A stretch of 57,338 nt of DNA from a virus. The position numbers were made by a program, and so were the translations under genes. The stretch is taken from positions 1 to 57,338 of IMG/VR virus record IMGVR_UViG_3300044630_003005. One strand, given 5' to 3'. Below the pieces are notes generated by a model. The model was given only the letters and a program-made list of their open reading frames with translations. It had not been told where the DNA came from and ran no database searches. Numbering within the stretch: position 1 is the stretch's first letter; the number at the start of each line of letters is the position of its first letter. This document shows positions 15,486-23,584 of this stretch, one piece after another.

Positions 15486-16439
15486 ATGACTACTCTTATT
15501 CACGGCGACTGTACCGAAATTGCAGATCAAATCAAAGATGCTTCTGTTGATTTTCTCTTAACAGATCCTCCCTACAACATATCCAATGACGGTGCCAAAC
15601 CTGTTTGGATTGACAAAGAAACGGGTGAAAACAAAAACACCATCCACAGTCAAAAATTCAGTGAGAGCTTTGATGAAGATTGGGATGCTGTCACACACGA
15701 ACAGTTCTTGTTCCAGCTAACACAGTGGAGTGAGATGTGGTATAAGAAAGTACGCAAAGGTGGATCCTTTGCTGTGTTTATCAGTGACCAATATGTCAGC
15801 TATCTTTGGAAAGTTATGGCCGATACAGGGTTCGAACCAAAACGTGTTTGGTCTTGGAAGAAGCCTGCGGCAGTTCCGTTCAATCGACACGTTAATCCTG
15901 TCAGTGGTTGTGAGTATATACTTTGGGGCATCAAGCCAGGAGGCAAGAGAACATTTAACAGTGACACAGATCTAAACAGTATTGTTGATCGATATGCTGT
16001 GGCAGACAAGGTATCCAGCATTGTCTACAGAGAAGTCAAAGACGGACTGGGTAATCGCAGTTTGGATGCCATCTTTGCAGATGCCAAACGAGAAGCCGAA
16101 GCAATGATTCTCAGTCGTAAACAAAGCAACGGCAAGGTGCAGGCAATCATTCCAAATACCATTACCTACAGTGGAGGATTGGGCAAAGACAAAATCCATC
16201 CTACACAAAAGCCCACGGAGATATTGGAATACTTTATTGAACTGTGTACCAATCCAGGCGATGTTGTTTTGGATACATTTGCAGGATCGGGCAGTACCGG
16301 TATCGCGGCAAAGAACACAGGACGAGACTGCATTCTCATAGAGCGTGACGCCAAGATGTTTGCCAAAATGAGCGAACGATTTACAGATCGATCCAATCCT
16401 GCTCAATCACATCCAACGCTATTCATAGAAACTGATTGA
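15486..16439 (+). CDS. DNA adenine/cytosine-N4 methyltransferase, beta class
   Basis: A 317-residue DNA methyltransferase. The catalytic motif LLTDPPYNIS (24-33) precedes the SAM-binding motif LDTFAGSGSTGIAAK near the C-terminus, the beta-class order (CcrM/HinfI type). IHPTQKP, another family mark, lies just before it. DPPY fits N6-adenine or N4-cytosine methylation. The target is unknown. It could protect phage DNA from host restriction, or from the putative nuclease encoded next door. The ATG lies at the predicted +1 of a TATAAT box with no Shine-Dalgarno. Its stop TGA lies within the -35 box of the next promoter. Confidence 0.93.
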   Translation: MTTLIHGDCTEIADQIKDASVDFLLTDPPYNISNDGAKPVWIDKETGENKNTIHSQKFSESFDEDWDAVTHEQFLFQLTQWSEMWYKKVRKGGSFAVFISDQYVSYLWKVMADTGFEPKRVWSWKKPAAVPFNRHVNPVSGCEYILWGIKPGGKRTFNSDTDLNSIVDRYAVADKVSSIVYREVKDGLGNRSLDAIFADAKREAEAMILSRKQSNGKVQAIIPNTITYSGGLGKDKIHPTQKPTEILEYFIELCTNPGDVVLDTFAGSGSTGIAAKNTGRDCILIERDAKMFAKMSERFTDRSNPAQSHPTLFIETD

Positions 16440-16464
16440 CAAAACTCTCCTATGGTGCTATACT
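16436..16464 (+). promoter_or_regulatory. Sigma70 promoter for DNA ligase
   Basis: TTGACA, 17 bp, TATACT. The TTGACA provides the stop codon of the methyltransferase gene. Confidence 0.8.
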
Positions 16465-16494
16465 AGTAGCACAGTAAACAACTAGGAGTAGATT

Positions 16495-17808
16495 TTGCGA
16501 ACGCAACCAGAATACCTTATTCGGCAATTGGAAATACACAATAGCCGCATTAACAAAGAACAGATACTCGAAGCTGCCGTTGAAGAAGGTCTAGAAGAAT
16601 TCTTCGAAGGACTGCGTATGGCACTGGATGGCCTATACACCTTTGGAGTCAAGCAGGTTCCTACAAAAGACAAAGATGAAGGACAAGGTCTTAGCTGGAC
16701 TAACTTTGTGGAACTTGCAGACAGTCTCTATCGCCGCAAACTTACAGGACACGATGCTCGTGATGCTATTCAATTGGCTATGGATGTGTCTACGCAAGGT
16801 CAATGGAACGATTGGTATCGTCGCATACTGATCAAAGACCTACGTTGCGGTGTCAGCGAGAAAACAGTCAACAAGGTACTCAAGGGCAAGACCATTGCAT
16901 CTGTACCTGTGTTTGAATGCATGCTGGCACACGACGGAGCCAACCACGAAAAGAAGATCACAGGCAAGAAACTACTTGAGCCCAAGCTCGACGGTGTTCG
17001 TGCTATCACTGTGGTAGACTACGAATCTAAAACTGTTACTATGTACACACGTAACGGTAAAGTACTTGAAAACTTTGCTCACATCACTAGCTACCTAGAA
17101 GGCTACATCGAAGAGATTGGTCGCAGTATGGTGTTTGATGGTGAGGTTGTTAGTCATTCATTCCAGGACCTTATGAAACAGGTTCATAGAAAAAGCAATG
17201 TTCAGGCACAGGATGCCCGCTTGTGTTTGTTCGATGCTGTTCCACTTGTAGAGTTTAAAGCTGGCAAGAGTGTGATGGGACAACGTCGACGTTCTAATCT
17301 GCTAAAGAATTGGGCTAACATCTTTGCAGACAGTGGATGCGTTGAGATCATTCCGCAGATTGAAGTTAATCTTGACGAGTTCTTGGGAGAGATCGAATAC
17401 AAGGACTACAACAAGAAAATGGTCGCAGAAGGTTTTGAAGGTATAATGATTAAGGATCCGGATGCCAAATATGAATGTAAAAGATCTGTTTCGTGGCTCA
17501 AACAAAAGCCCTTTATCGAAGTTAGTCTTTCGATCACATCCGTGGAAGAAGGTACCGGAAGAAATATTGGCCGTCTTGGTGCTTTGGTCTGCGAGGGTGT
17601 CGATGATGGTAAGACAATTTGCGTCAATGTGGGTAGTGGTTTTAGTGATGGGGATCGTGATTCTTATTGGCAAGAACGTGATACAGTGGTGGGGCAGGTA
17701 GTAGAAGTACGTGCCGATGCTGTCACACAGAATCAAGACGGCACCTACAGTTTGCGCTTTCCTCGCTTCCTACGCTTTCGTGGCTTCAAGGCAGGAGAGA
17801 AGATCTAA
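16495..17808 (+). CDS. ATP-dependent DNA ligase
   Basis: A 437-residue ATP-dependent ligase. The nucleotidyl-lysine motif is EPKLDGVRA (K164). DGEVVSHSF fits motif III, EGIMIKDPDAKYECKRS motif IV, and WLKQKP motif V. The N-terminal 150 residues form the DNA-binding helical domain and the C-terminal part an OB fold. Size and arrangement match T4 gp30-like ligases that seal Okazaki fragments and repair nicks. The start is TTG at 16495, with GGAG about 7 bp before. A TAATG overlap links it to the next membrane gene. Confidence 0.94.
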   Translation: MRTQPEYLIRQLEIHNSRINKEQILEAAVEEGLEEFFEGLRMALDGLYTFGVKQVPTKDKDEGQGLSWTNFVELADSLYRRKLTGHDARDAIQLAMDVSTQGQWNDWYRRILIKDLRCGVSEKTVNKVLKGKTIASVPVFECMLAHDGANHEKKITGKKLLEPKLDGVRAITVVDYESKTVTMYTRNGKVLENFAHITSYLEGYIEEIGRSMVFDGEVVSHSFQDLMKQVHRKSNVQAQDARLCLFDAVPLVEFKAGKSVMGQRRRSNLLKNWANIFADSGCVEIIPQIEVNLDEFLGEIEYKDYNKKMVAEGFEGIMIKDPDAKYECKRSVSWLKQKPFIEVSLSITSVEEGTGRNIGRLGALVCEGVDDGKTICVNVGSGFSDGDRDSYWQERDTVVGQVVEVRADAVTQNQDGTYSLRFPRFLRFRGFKAGEKI

Positions 17809-18071
17809 TGAAAGAGATTCTAGAGTTTATTAGTTGGCAATGGTGTAAATGGGAAATCTGGCAAAAAGGTTTTATCATTGGTTCGTTCTTTGCAGGGGCC
17901 GGTGTGTTTGCACCCAAACCCTATGATCTATATCTATTTGCTATTCCTATGATTGTGCTGTTCATTTGGACTGGCAAATGGTGTGTTTGGGATCAAGTTA
18001 AGGAAAGCTGGGTCAAATACAAAACGGAAAAACAACAACTTTTTACCACTATCAAGGACAGCCACAAATGA
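17808..18071 (+). CDS. Small membrane protein (87 aa)
   Basis: An 87-residue protein, rich in Trp, with two hydrophobic segments (about 22-38 and 44-56) and a charged C-terminal tail. It starts at the TAATG overlap with the ligase stop and ends with an ATGA overlap into the next gene. Probably inner-membrane; function unknown. Confidence 0.72.
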   Translation: MKEILEFISWQWCKWEIWQKGFIIGSFFAGAGVFAPKPYDLYLFAIPMIVLFIWTGKWCVWDQVKESWVKYKTEKQQLFTTIKDSHK

Positions 18072-18301
18072 CTGTTAACATTACTGCCAGTAAGAGTTTT
18101 ATAAAAACTTTTAGACCCGGTGATCCGGAATTTACTATCATCGACGGATTTATGACCAGTCCTCGAGCAGGATTTGAAATTAGCAATAATTGTCCTGCTG
18201 AATACAAAAGTATCTTTATCACAGCTATCAATGCAGGATGGCTCAAGCCTGTAGCCCATATGCACGAACGAGAAGTTCTTATTTCAGGATTAGCACGATG
18301 A
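18068..18301 (+). CDS. Hypothetical protein (77 aa)
   Basis: A 77-residue soluble protein with a compact alpha/beta pattern (FRPGDPEFTIIDGFMTSPRA). No recognised family. ATGA overlaps at both ends place it in the ligase operon. Confidence 0.68.
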   Translation: MTVNITASKSFIKTFRPGDPEFTIIDGFMTSPRAGFEISNNCPAEYKSIFITAINAGWLKPVAHMHEREVLISGLAR

Positions 18302-18552
18302 GCAGTTATAACTTTCAACCATTACAGAATGTAATGAATAATTGGGGCAAAGAATCATCCAAAGAATTAACAGTTGGTGAACTCAATCCTAACACTATCA
18401 CCTGCGTTGCAGGAGGTACTGAGATGCTGAAGGTAGCTGACGATGGTTTTTATGTTCGCGGAACAAAAGTCCCAATGGATGACAAAGAAGCAGAAACAGT
18501 TTATAATGCTTTTAAAGAGTTCCTAGTTTGGAGCAGATTGAGTAGAGAATGA
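18298..18552 (+). CDS. Hypothetical protein (84 aa)
   Basis: The start at 18298 is chosen over an upstream ATG because it makes the ATGA overlap seen throughout the operon. The protein begins MSSYNFQPLQNVMNNW and has a beta-hairpin-like centre (LKVADDGFYVRGTKVPMDDKE). Function unknown. Confidence 0.7.
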   Translation: MSSYNFQPLQNVMNNWGKESSKELTVGELNPNTITCVAGGTEMLKVADDGFYVRGTKVPMDDKEAETVYNAFKEFLVWSRLSRE

Positions 18553-18827
18553 AACCACTATTACTTGTTCTATTGTTATCTGGCTGTGCAACTGCACAGC
18601 ATAACAGTGCCAGTCCCAATCACGCAATACAACCGCTTCAGGTTGATTGTAGATATGGACACATGATGTCAGCAGACCTAGAAGCGATAATTTCTAATCC
18701 GCAGATTGAAAACCCTACTTGGCAGGGGACGTTTGCTACAATATCCGGCAATCAAACTGCTATACAACGAACACAGTCAGCAAAGGTAGTCTTATGGACA
18801 ATAAGAACACAGTGTCAAGGATTCTAA
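18549..18827 (+). CDS. Small lipoprotein (92 aa)
   Basis: A 92-residue protein with a lipobox: MKPLLLVLLLSGC, Cys at residue 13, followed by a mostly Ser/Asn/Gln-rich periplasmic domain. It overlaps the previous gene by ATGA and the next by about 34 bp. A small lipoprotein nested with a second exported protein recalls the Rz/Rz1 spanin arrangement, but no long periplasmic coiled coil is seen. Its role could be lysis or surface modification. Confidence 0.7.
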   Translation: MKPLLLVLLLSGCATAQHNSASPNHAIQPLQVDCRYGHMMSADLEAIISNPQIENPTWQGTFATISGNQTAIQRTQSAKVVLWTIRTQCQGF

Positions 18828-19378
18828 CCAGTTTGATATTGCTTTCTGCCGCAACTGTGCAGGCAGAGTGTTATACTCGTTCGTCTACCGTGAGCAAACT
18901 GACTGCATCAATTGAACAGATTGCAGACGTAGAACGAAAAGTGTTGCCCGAAGGCAACGGTAAGAACTTGTGCCGCATCACGTTTCGAGCCTATATCAAC
19001 AACAAATGGCACACTGCTCAAGGTGAGGAAATTGGCAGTGTCAATGACAGTTTGGATACTATCTGTGCCAAAGCATTGAATTCCGGACGTGTGAGTATTT
19101 TGGAATCTGTAAGTGGTACCAAAATTACAGGCAGTCAAGAATTGATTTGTACAGATGAACCCAAACCCAAACAAAAGGCCTCTGTGTCTATAGGTGATTT
19201 GGTTTGGGAAAGTGAAGTTCAAGTGCATCCTGCCTACAAAAATGTATTTAGATACCGAGGTAGTTTTTGTAAATGGTTTATTGAATCTAATCCAAATATT
19301 GGAAAAATTGATATGCATCAAGGAATCATATGTCGAAGCCCCGATCAAAAGGTTTGGCGAGTGGTTGACAAGTGGTAA
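18794..19378 (+). CDS. Exported hypothetical protein (194 aa)
   Basis: The start at 18794 (MDNKNTVSRILTSLILL...) gives a good signal peptide ending VQA before ECYTRS. The AAGG upstream supports it. A longer frame from 18719 would bury the signal peptide. The mature protein of about 170 residues has several Cys (disulfides likely), with no recognised domain. It overlaps the lipoprotein gene. Probably periplasmic. Confidence 0.7.
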   Translation: MDNKNTVSRILTSLILLSAATVQAECYTRSSTVSKLTASIEQIADVERKVLPEGNGKNLCRITFRAYINNKWHTAQGEEIGSVNDSLDTICAKALNSGRVSILESVSGTKITGSQELICTDEPKPKQKASVSIGDLVWESEVQVHPAYKNVFRYRGSFCKWFIESNPNIGKIDMHQGIICRSPDQKVWRVVDKW

Positions 19379-19393
19379 GTTTCACGTTATAAT
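19365..19393 (+). promoter_or_regulatory. Consensus sigma70 promoter
   Basis: TTGACA, 17 bp, TATAAT overlapping the 3' end of the exported-protein gene. Drives 19421 onwards. Confidence 0.85.
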
Positions 19394-19420
19394 ATTAACA
19401 TCACACACAGAAAGGCTCAT

Positions 19421-19549
19421 ATGAGAAACTTTATTATAGGCACAGTCTTTGGACTTATACTAGCAACTGTTGGATTCTCCGGCATTGCTCGTATGCTTGA
19501 CAAGGGCGTAGACACAGTTAAAACACACTCACAGGAGATGGCAAAATGA
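19421..19549 (+). CDS. Small membrane protein (42 aa)
   Basis: A 42-residue frame (MRNFIIGTVFGLILA...) with one hydrophobic helix at about 4-22, preceded by AAAGG. It is typical of tiny single-pass proteins conserved in aquatic T4-like phages. Its stop overlaps the next start (ATGA at 19546-19549), so it is coupled to the lipoprotein gene. Confidence 0.75.
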   Translation: MRNFIIGTVFGLILATVGFSGIARMLDKGVDTVKTHSQEMAK

Positions 19550-20307
19550 AAAAGTCGTTGGCATTAACACTAATCGCTACTGCAATTCTTGCAGGATGCA
19601 GTACCACTAAACCCGCAGAGACAAAGATCTCAAGTCCGACACCGGCAGTTAAAGAAGTTCAGGTGTTGCCTGCACCGGGCAAAATTGAAGCTCCGTTGAC
19701 TATCGATGTACCGCCCTGGTACGTTAAGGCTCCTGCTAGCACAGACGAGTATATGTTTATAACTGGTACTGGCCTTAGTTCAGACTTGTCTATGAGTCGG
19801 GCCAAAGCCTTGTTGGATGCTCAACATCAGTTGGCTTCTAAGCTAAACGGTGTTATTGATGCCGCAACTAGACAGCAACGTAAAGACACTGCCGGCACAG
19901 TCAATAGTGATTATACCAGTATAACTATTCGAAAGAATATTATTGAAACTGCTATCACTGGTCACCATTTAGAAGACAGCAAGATTCAAGCAGAGAATCG
20001 CGGATACAGAACATTTGTATTGGTTCGATATCCCGTAGGCGATGCTAATAAATTGTTACGTCAGCAAGAGCAACGAGATTCTAAGAAACAAGACGAAGAC
20101 TCGATGATTGATAAAGAACTCGGTAAGTCCCAATCCAAAGTTGTTTCAGTAGTTGTTCCGGAAGCAAAGCCTGTGGCAATTGAATCTAAAGCTGTTCCAA
20201 TCAGTGAGCTTAAACTAATGGAAGTAGACAACGAAGAATATAAGAAGCGTCGAGCCGAAGCATTACAGAAGCCGGGTGCTGTTGTGGGCAATGTAACATA
20301 TCGTTGA
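19546..20307 (+). CDS. LPP20-like lipoprotein
   Basis: A 253-residue lipoprotein. The lipobox is LAGC (Cys18). A Pro-rich linker (25-55) is followed by a domain with PPWYVKAP...YMFITGTGLSSDLSMSRAKALLDAQHQLASKL (about 55-110), the hallmark of LPP20-type lipoproteins, then a charged coiled tail with many Gln/Glu/Lys. Probably anchored in the outer membrane facing the periplasm. Phage versions occur in aquatic T4-like phages. The role is unknown; envelope remodelling or superinfection control are possible. Confidence 0.82.
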   Translation: MKKSLALTLIATAILAGCSTTKPAETKISSPTPAVKEVQVLPAPGKIEAPLTIDVPPWYVKAPASTDEYMFITGTGLSSDLSMSRAKALLDAQHQLASKLNGVIDAATRQQRKDTAGTVNSDYTSITIRKNIIETAITGHHLEDSKIQAENRGYRTFVLVRYPVGDANKLLRQQEQRDSKKQDEDSMIDKELGKSQSKVVSVVVPEAKPVAIESKAVPISELKLMEVDNEEYKKRRAEALQKPGAVVGNVTYR

Positions 20308-20323
20308 TTGTTAGGTATTAAAA

Positions 20324-20674
20324 ATGCGTTATTATATTGTTAGCTGGGATATGCATGGTGTGGAGTTCTTTGAAGAGATCACAGAACATCATCCCGACAA
20401 TTGGGCCAAAGGCCATTTGTTTGATTCAATCAAACAAAGCAAGCGGGTTGAAAAGCCTATGAGCTTTAGTATTCAATCGCTAAAACTCCGAGCTCAAGCT
20501 AACGGTCATCGCCACTATGAAATCTACGTATTCACCAGCAATGACGACATTACAAAAACAGACATCCAAGATTGGTTTACCACAGATGCTCAGAGCTTTG
20601 CCAATTGGGTGCGCAAGAATCATAGCTACAAGATCTGGGATGAACGAGCCATAGAGCAAGCAGTAATTGTATGA
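20324..20674 (+). CDS. Hypothetical protein (116 aa)
   Basis: A 116-residue soluble protein starting MRYYIVSWDMHGVEFFEE, with a charged alpha/beta pattern. No domain recognised. Its stop overlaps the next start (ATGA). Weak ribosome-binding sequence before the ATG. Confidence 0.68.
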   Translation: MRYYIVSWDMHGVEFFEEITEHHPDNWAKGHLFDSIKQSKRVEKPMSFSIQSLKLRAQANGHRHYEIYVFTSNDDITKTDIQDWFTTDAQSFANWVRKNHSYKIWDERAIEQAVIV

Positions 20675-20865
20675 ACGAACGAATTCAAAAACTTGCTGAA
20701 CAGGCTGGATACACAACGGATATGTTTGGTGTTGGACACTGGGACATGCCAGAGTGTCAAAAGTTCGCCGAGTTGATTGTTCGGGAATGTGCCAATGTTG
20801 CCGCCGAACACGATGCATTGGACATTTACGAGGAGATTCGGGAACATTTCGGAGTTGAAGAATGA
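20671..20865 (+). CDS. Conserved small phage protein (64 aa)
   Basis: A 64-residue acidic protein with MNERIQKLAEQAG at the start and KFAELIVRECANVA...EIREHFGVE at the end. This is the pattern of a very common T4-family small protein. It may bind a partner through its helical hairpin. Function unknown. ATGA overlaps with both neighbours. Confidence 0.82.
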   Translation: MNERIQKLAEQAGYTTDMFGVGHWDMPECQKFAELIVRECANVAAEHDALDIYEEIREHFGVEE

Positions 20866-21098
20866 GCGGTACCCCAGCAAGCTCTAGTCCGGGCATAACG
20901 GGCTTTATTGAAATCTTTGAAGGTCGCTTGAATAAAATGAAGCTACACCTTAAAGAAGAATTAAGTAAGGCCAAAAGCGAACGAAATCGTAAGTTGATTA
21001 AAAGTCAGCTGGCTGATGCCAAGAAACTAAATCGGACACTGAAGGAAATGCGTAATGCCAATACCAAACTGTGTCCACATTGTGGAGAAAAACTATGA
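20862..21098 (+). CDS. Hypothetical protein with C-terminal CPHCGEKL knuckle
   Basis: A 78-residue protein: flexible N-terminus, a long Lys/Glu-rich helix (about 22-65), then CPHCGEKL at the end, half of a zinc ribbon. A second zinc-binding pair would have to come from a partner. A later ATG at 20937 is possible, but the overlap with the upstream stop favours 20862. Confidence 0.65.
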   Translation: MSGTPASSSPGITGFIEIFEGRLNKMKLHLKEELSKAKSERNRKLIKSQLADAKKLNRTLKEMRNANTKLCPHCGEKL

Positions 21099-21271
21099 CT
21101 TACAAAGAAATATTCATCAGCGTATGGTTTATATCCTTGATGTTTTTTACTATAACAACAGGTCTGGCTATGTACAAGACCGAGGGAGGATTGGCAACGA
21201 CTATATTCACTTCAATGATGAGTGTGGTATTTGTTATTTCTTTATTTGCAACTGTGTTTTTAATTACCTAA
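21095..21271 (+). CDS. Small membrane protein (58 aa)
   Basis: A 58-residue frame from the ATGA overlap at 21095, with two hydrophobic helices (about 5-24 and 33-57). Likely an inner-membrane protein. Function unknown. Confidence 0.68.
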   Translation: MTYKEIFISVWFISLMFFTITTGLAMYKTEGGLATTIFTSMMSVVFVISLFATVFLIT

Positions 21272-21281
21272 AGGACAAGAA

Positions 21282-21797
21282 ATGATTACAATGAAAGAAT
21301 GGATGGAATTGGTAGGCTATCGCATTACAGAAGGTAGCGACTATATGTGGCAATGCTACGGTTCCGATGCTTATGCACTAGATTCGTGGAACGGGGAGCA
21401 AGATGGTCATAGCTTTACTGTGATCTTTGATACCAAGACTCAAGTGGTTTATGAAGTACAGGCTCACGACTATGTACATGATCGTGCCTATCGTATGATT
21501 AATCCAGACTTTCAAAAAAAGAATCGTAAAGAAGCCAAGAAGAGAGACATTGACAAAGACAATGCCTGGGACGATGTTGACTATGTTGATTTGGACGTAG
21601 ACGACGACTTTATTCAAAAGTGTCTAGCTATTCGAGCAGGCGAAGACTACGATACTCGTGTAAGTGTTCCTATGGAGTTTTCCGATCAAGAACTTCTTAT
21701 CTATATGAAACTGGCACACGAACAAGATATCACTTTTAATCAATTAGTTGAACGAGCCCTGCGTGAAGCACTCGAACGAGAAGGAATTACTGTTTAG
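21282..21797 (+). CDS. Conserved phage protein (171 aa)
   Basis: A 171-residue protein with AAGGA before the ATG. The N-terminal half is an alpha/beta domain (YMWQCYGSDAYALDSWNG...). A very acidic linker (DDVDYVDLDVDDDF, about 97-110) follows. The C-terminal 45 residues (DQELLIYMKLAHEQDITFNQLVERALREALE) look like a ribbon-helix-helix DNA-binding or dimerisation segment. Inference: a small regulator. Its end overlaps the convergent radical-SAM gene by 11 bp. Confidence 0.75.
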   Translation: MITMKEWMELVGYRITEGSDYMWQCYGSDAYALDSWNGEQDGHSFTVIFDTKTQVVYEVQAHDYVHDRAYRMINPDFQKKNRKEAKKRDIDKDNAWDDVDYVDLDVDDDFIQKCLAIRAGEDYDTRVSVPMEFSDQELLIYMKLAHEQDITFNQLVERALREALEREGITV

Positions 21798-22674
21798 TAG
21801 CGTGTATGTCAAAGCCGTTGCGACAGGCATCAGCTTTGCAAATTACAGGCACCTGAACTCCTGTAAATTCTATTCCTAGTTTTCCAATGAGGCCACCTTG
21901 ACCACAGTGGCCTCTTTTTATACGGCCCCAAGCATCAATGATCAGTTGTTCAATGCCTGCCTGACACGTTTGATTTTGAAACTTATTTTTACCTTCCAAA
22001 ATTAAAGTTTGAAAATCTGTAAATTCTTCTTCACCATGATCATTAACATAAATCAAATTTTCGTGTTGGCGTTTTAATTTTATTGTGTGTTCCAGTTTGT
22101 ATTCCATAGGCTGTTTGTTGATAGCAGGATCTTCAAACAGCATCTTTCTATGAACGGATTGATCCGGCCACATTTTTTTTATTTTAGTAATAGTATCTTC
22201 TAGTTCTTGCCAGCGGTCCGGCAACATACTCACTGTTATACTCACGTTTACATTTTTCTTTTTAGCGGCATATAAACAAAGCATAAAATGACTGATAGGT
22301 GTATGTTCTGAATGCACTTCTAGATTGATGCTATCAACTGTATCCAACAGCCGTTGCCATTCTGCAATAGGAATACTGGCATTAGTTCTTATGCATACAC
22401 TACTGTTTTTTGTTTTGATATGTTTTATTAAATCCACAAGCCATGGCCATTGCGTAACTTCGCCTCCTGTAAAATAATAACTACAGGTCTTGCCTAGAGT
22501 TTTGGCAAAATTATTAACTTGATTAACAAATTCCAAACAGTGTTCTATGTTTGGCAAGTCAATGCTACCACTTTTTATAATATCAGGACAGTAACTGCAA
22601 TTGTAATTGCAGTGATTCATTAACCACCAATCAATATAGAGATATTTGCTATCCCTAGTACTGCGGAGTTGCAT
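21787..22674 (-). CDS. Radical SAM enzyme with C-terminal Cys cluster
   Basis: A 295-residue radical SAM protein. CNYNCSYC (22-29) binds the [4Fe-4S]-SAM cluster and TGGEVT (about 69-74) is the SAM-binding GGE motif. The C-terminus (C238...C258...C278...C283, from CQAGIEQLIIDAWGRIKRGHC onward) looks like a SPASM/twitch domain for auxiliary clusters. Substrate unknown; SPASM enzymes often act on peptides or sugars. It is the last gene of the 33389-21787 minus-strand block, with its start directly after the YqgE stop. Confidence 0.9.
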   Translation of the reverse strand: MQLRSTRDSKYLYIDWWLMNHCNYNCSYCPDIIKSGSIDLPNIEHCLEFVNQVNNFAKTLGKTCSYYFTGGEVTQWPWLVDLIKHIKTKNSSVCIRTNASIPIAEWQRLLDTVDSINLEVHSEHTPISHFMLCLYAAKKKNVNVSITVSMLPDRWQELEDTITKIKKMWPDQSVHRKMLFEDPAINKQPMEYKLEHTIKLKRQHENLIYVNDHGEEEFTDFQTLILEGKNKFQNQTCQAGIEQLIIDAWGRIKRGHCGQGGLIGKLGIEFTGVQVPVICKADACRNGFDIHATKQ

Positions 22675-23232
22675 CTAGGCCATCCAACTGTCAGTGGCCT
22701 GTTCTCCGCATAGCTGTGTAGAGTCTATCCACATTTCTTTAGTATTAGTTTCTAAAAGCCAAACTGGGTCAGGTGTTTTTAGCGTTAGCCAACTTTGTTG
22801 TCTGCTCCACGGTGGATCGCCTAGCAGTTCGCCTTCAAGTTGTCCCGGTCCCCAACTGCTCTGTCCAAAGAATATTCTAAAACGCTCTGGGTAATCGTTG
22901 TCGGCTAGATGATGAAACATACCAACATTGCTGGTCACCGACCAATCGGCATTGACCCTGTGAGTCGAGTCCATCTTCCAATTACTGTCGTGTAACATCC
23001 AAACTGTGTTAAGTCCTACTGGGCCTCCCCAATAGAGATTAAAATTTTGCGATAGTTCTATGTTTATTTCTTTAAGGACGCTGTTTATTGAATGGCTTGT
23101 TGGTCGATTCACACAAAGTGCCAACGATCCTTGATTTGTATTACGAGTAACTAATAATACACTTTTGTCGAATCTCGAATCGCTCATATTAGGAGGAGCT
23201 ATTAACAGATCTCCTTTTCCGATTCTATGCAT
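22675..23232 (-). CDS. YqgE/AlgH family protein (UPF0301)
   Basis: A 185-residue UPF0301 member. GDLLIAPPNMSD (7-18), LALCVNRPTSHSIN (about 37-50), LYWGGPVG (about 67-74) and FFGQSSWGPGQLEGEL (about 120-135) are the conserved blocks. AlgH was first noted as a regulator of alginate in Pseudomonas; its biochemical role is unclear. Phage copies occur in aquatic T4-like phages. It may modulate host transcription. Gap to the preceding gene is 5 bp. Confidence 0.92.
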   Translation of the reverse strand: MHRIGKGDLLIAPPNMSDSRFDKSVLLVTRNTNQGSLALCVNRPTSHSINSVLKEINIELSQNFNLYWGGPVGLNTVWMLHDSNWKMDSTHRVNADWSVTSNVGMFHHLADNDYPERFRIFFGQSSWGPGQLEGELLGDPPWSRQQSWLTLKTPDPVWLLETNTKEMWIDSTQLCGEQATDSWMA

Positions 23233-23237
23233 CTAGA

Positions 23238-23480
23238 TCAACTCCAGTCTGGAAGTGGGCCGCCATATTTCTTGCCCTTGATTCTTTTGCCTTTTACTGT
23301 GGTGCGTTCATTGCCAATCTTGTGTGATTTATTACCGTGTCGACCACGATAGCCCTGACTCTTGCAGCTAGCCAGTTGACTGGCACCTAAAGCAGCATTT
23401 GGCTTGCCTGATGTGCAAAGAGCTCGGCTTGCGGGCTCTTCGTCTAATTCTTTATTTTGGATAACTTCAAATATTCGCAT
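23238..23480 (-). CDS. Small basic capsid-targeted-type protein
   Basis: An 80-residue basic protein with the ATG at 23480. The N-terminus MRIFEVIQNKEL is of the MRxFE capsid-targeting type. The body is Lys/Gly/Ser-rich (ALGASQLASCKSQGYRGRHG...KGKRIKGKKYGGPLPDW), a pattern shared by a small T4-like phage family. An AATAAATA box lies 4 bp before the ATG. Inference: a DNA-binding internal head protein. Confidence 0.78.
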   Translation of the reverse strand: MRIFEVIQNKELDEEPASRALCTSGKPNAALGASQLASCKSQGYRGRHGNKSHKIGNERTTVKGKRIKGKKYGGPLPDWS

Positions 23481-23484
23481 CAAG

Positions 23485-23492
23485 TATTTATT
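23485..23492 (-). promoter_or_regulatory. Late-type AATAAATA box, 4 bp before ATG
   Basis: AATAAATA on the minus strand just before the ATG at 23480. The transcript is predicted leaderless or nearly so. Confidence 0.5.
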
Positions 23493-23533
23493 AGGAATTA
23501 AAAGTTTTGTTCCAAAATAAAAATGGTAGTGTT

Positions 23534-23555
23534 GTACCAGCAGAAATGCTGGTAC
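23534..23555 (-). terminator. 9-bp hairpin after the tandem methyltransferase gene
   Basis: GTACCAGCA/TGCTGGTAC with a 4-nt loop (GAAA on the plus strand), between the methyltransferase gene and the MRIFE gene. Downstream on the minus strand is a loose U-rich stretch, so termination is plausible. Confidence 0.5.
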
Positions 23556-23584
23556 TTGAACACATTATTAATTGTAAACTGAGA

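Noticed and set aside
15972-16406. Long antisense frame (144 aa) opposite the DNA methyltransferase
   Set aside because: It is the complement of a clear gene and has no domain or start signals.
17302-17736. Long antisense frame (144 aa) opposite the DNA ligase
   Set aside because: Shadow of a conserved gene; Ile/Thr-rich composition and no ribosome-binding site.
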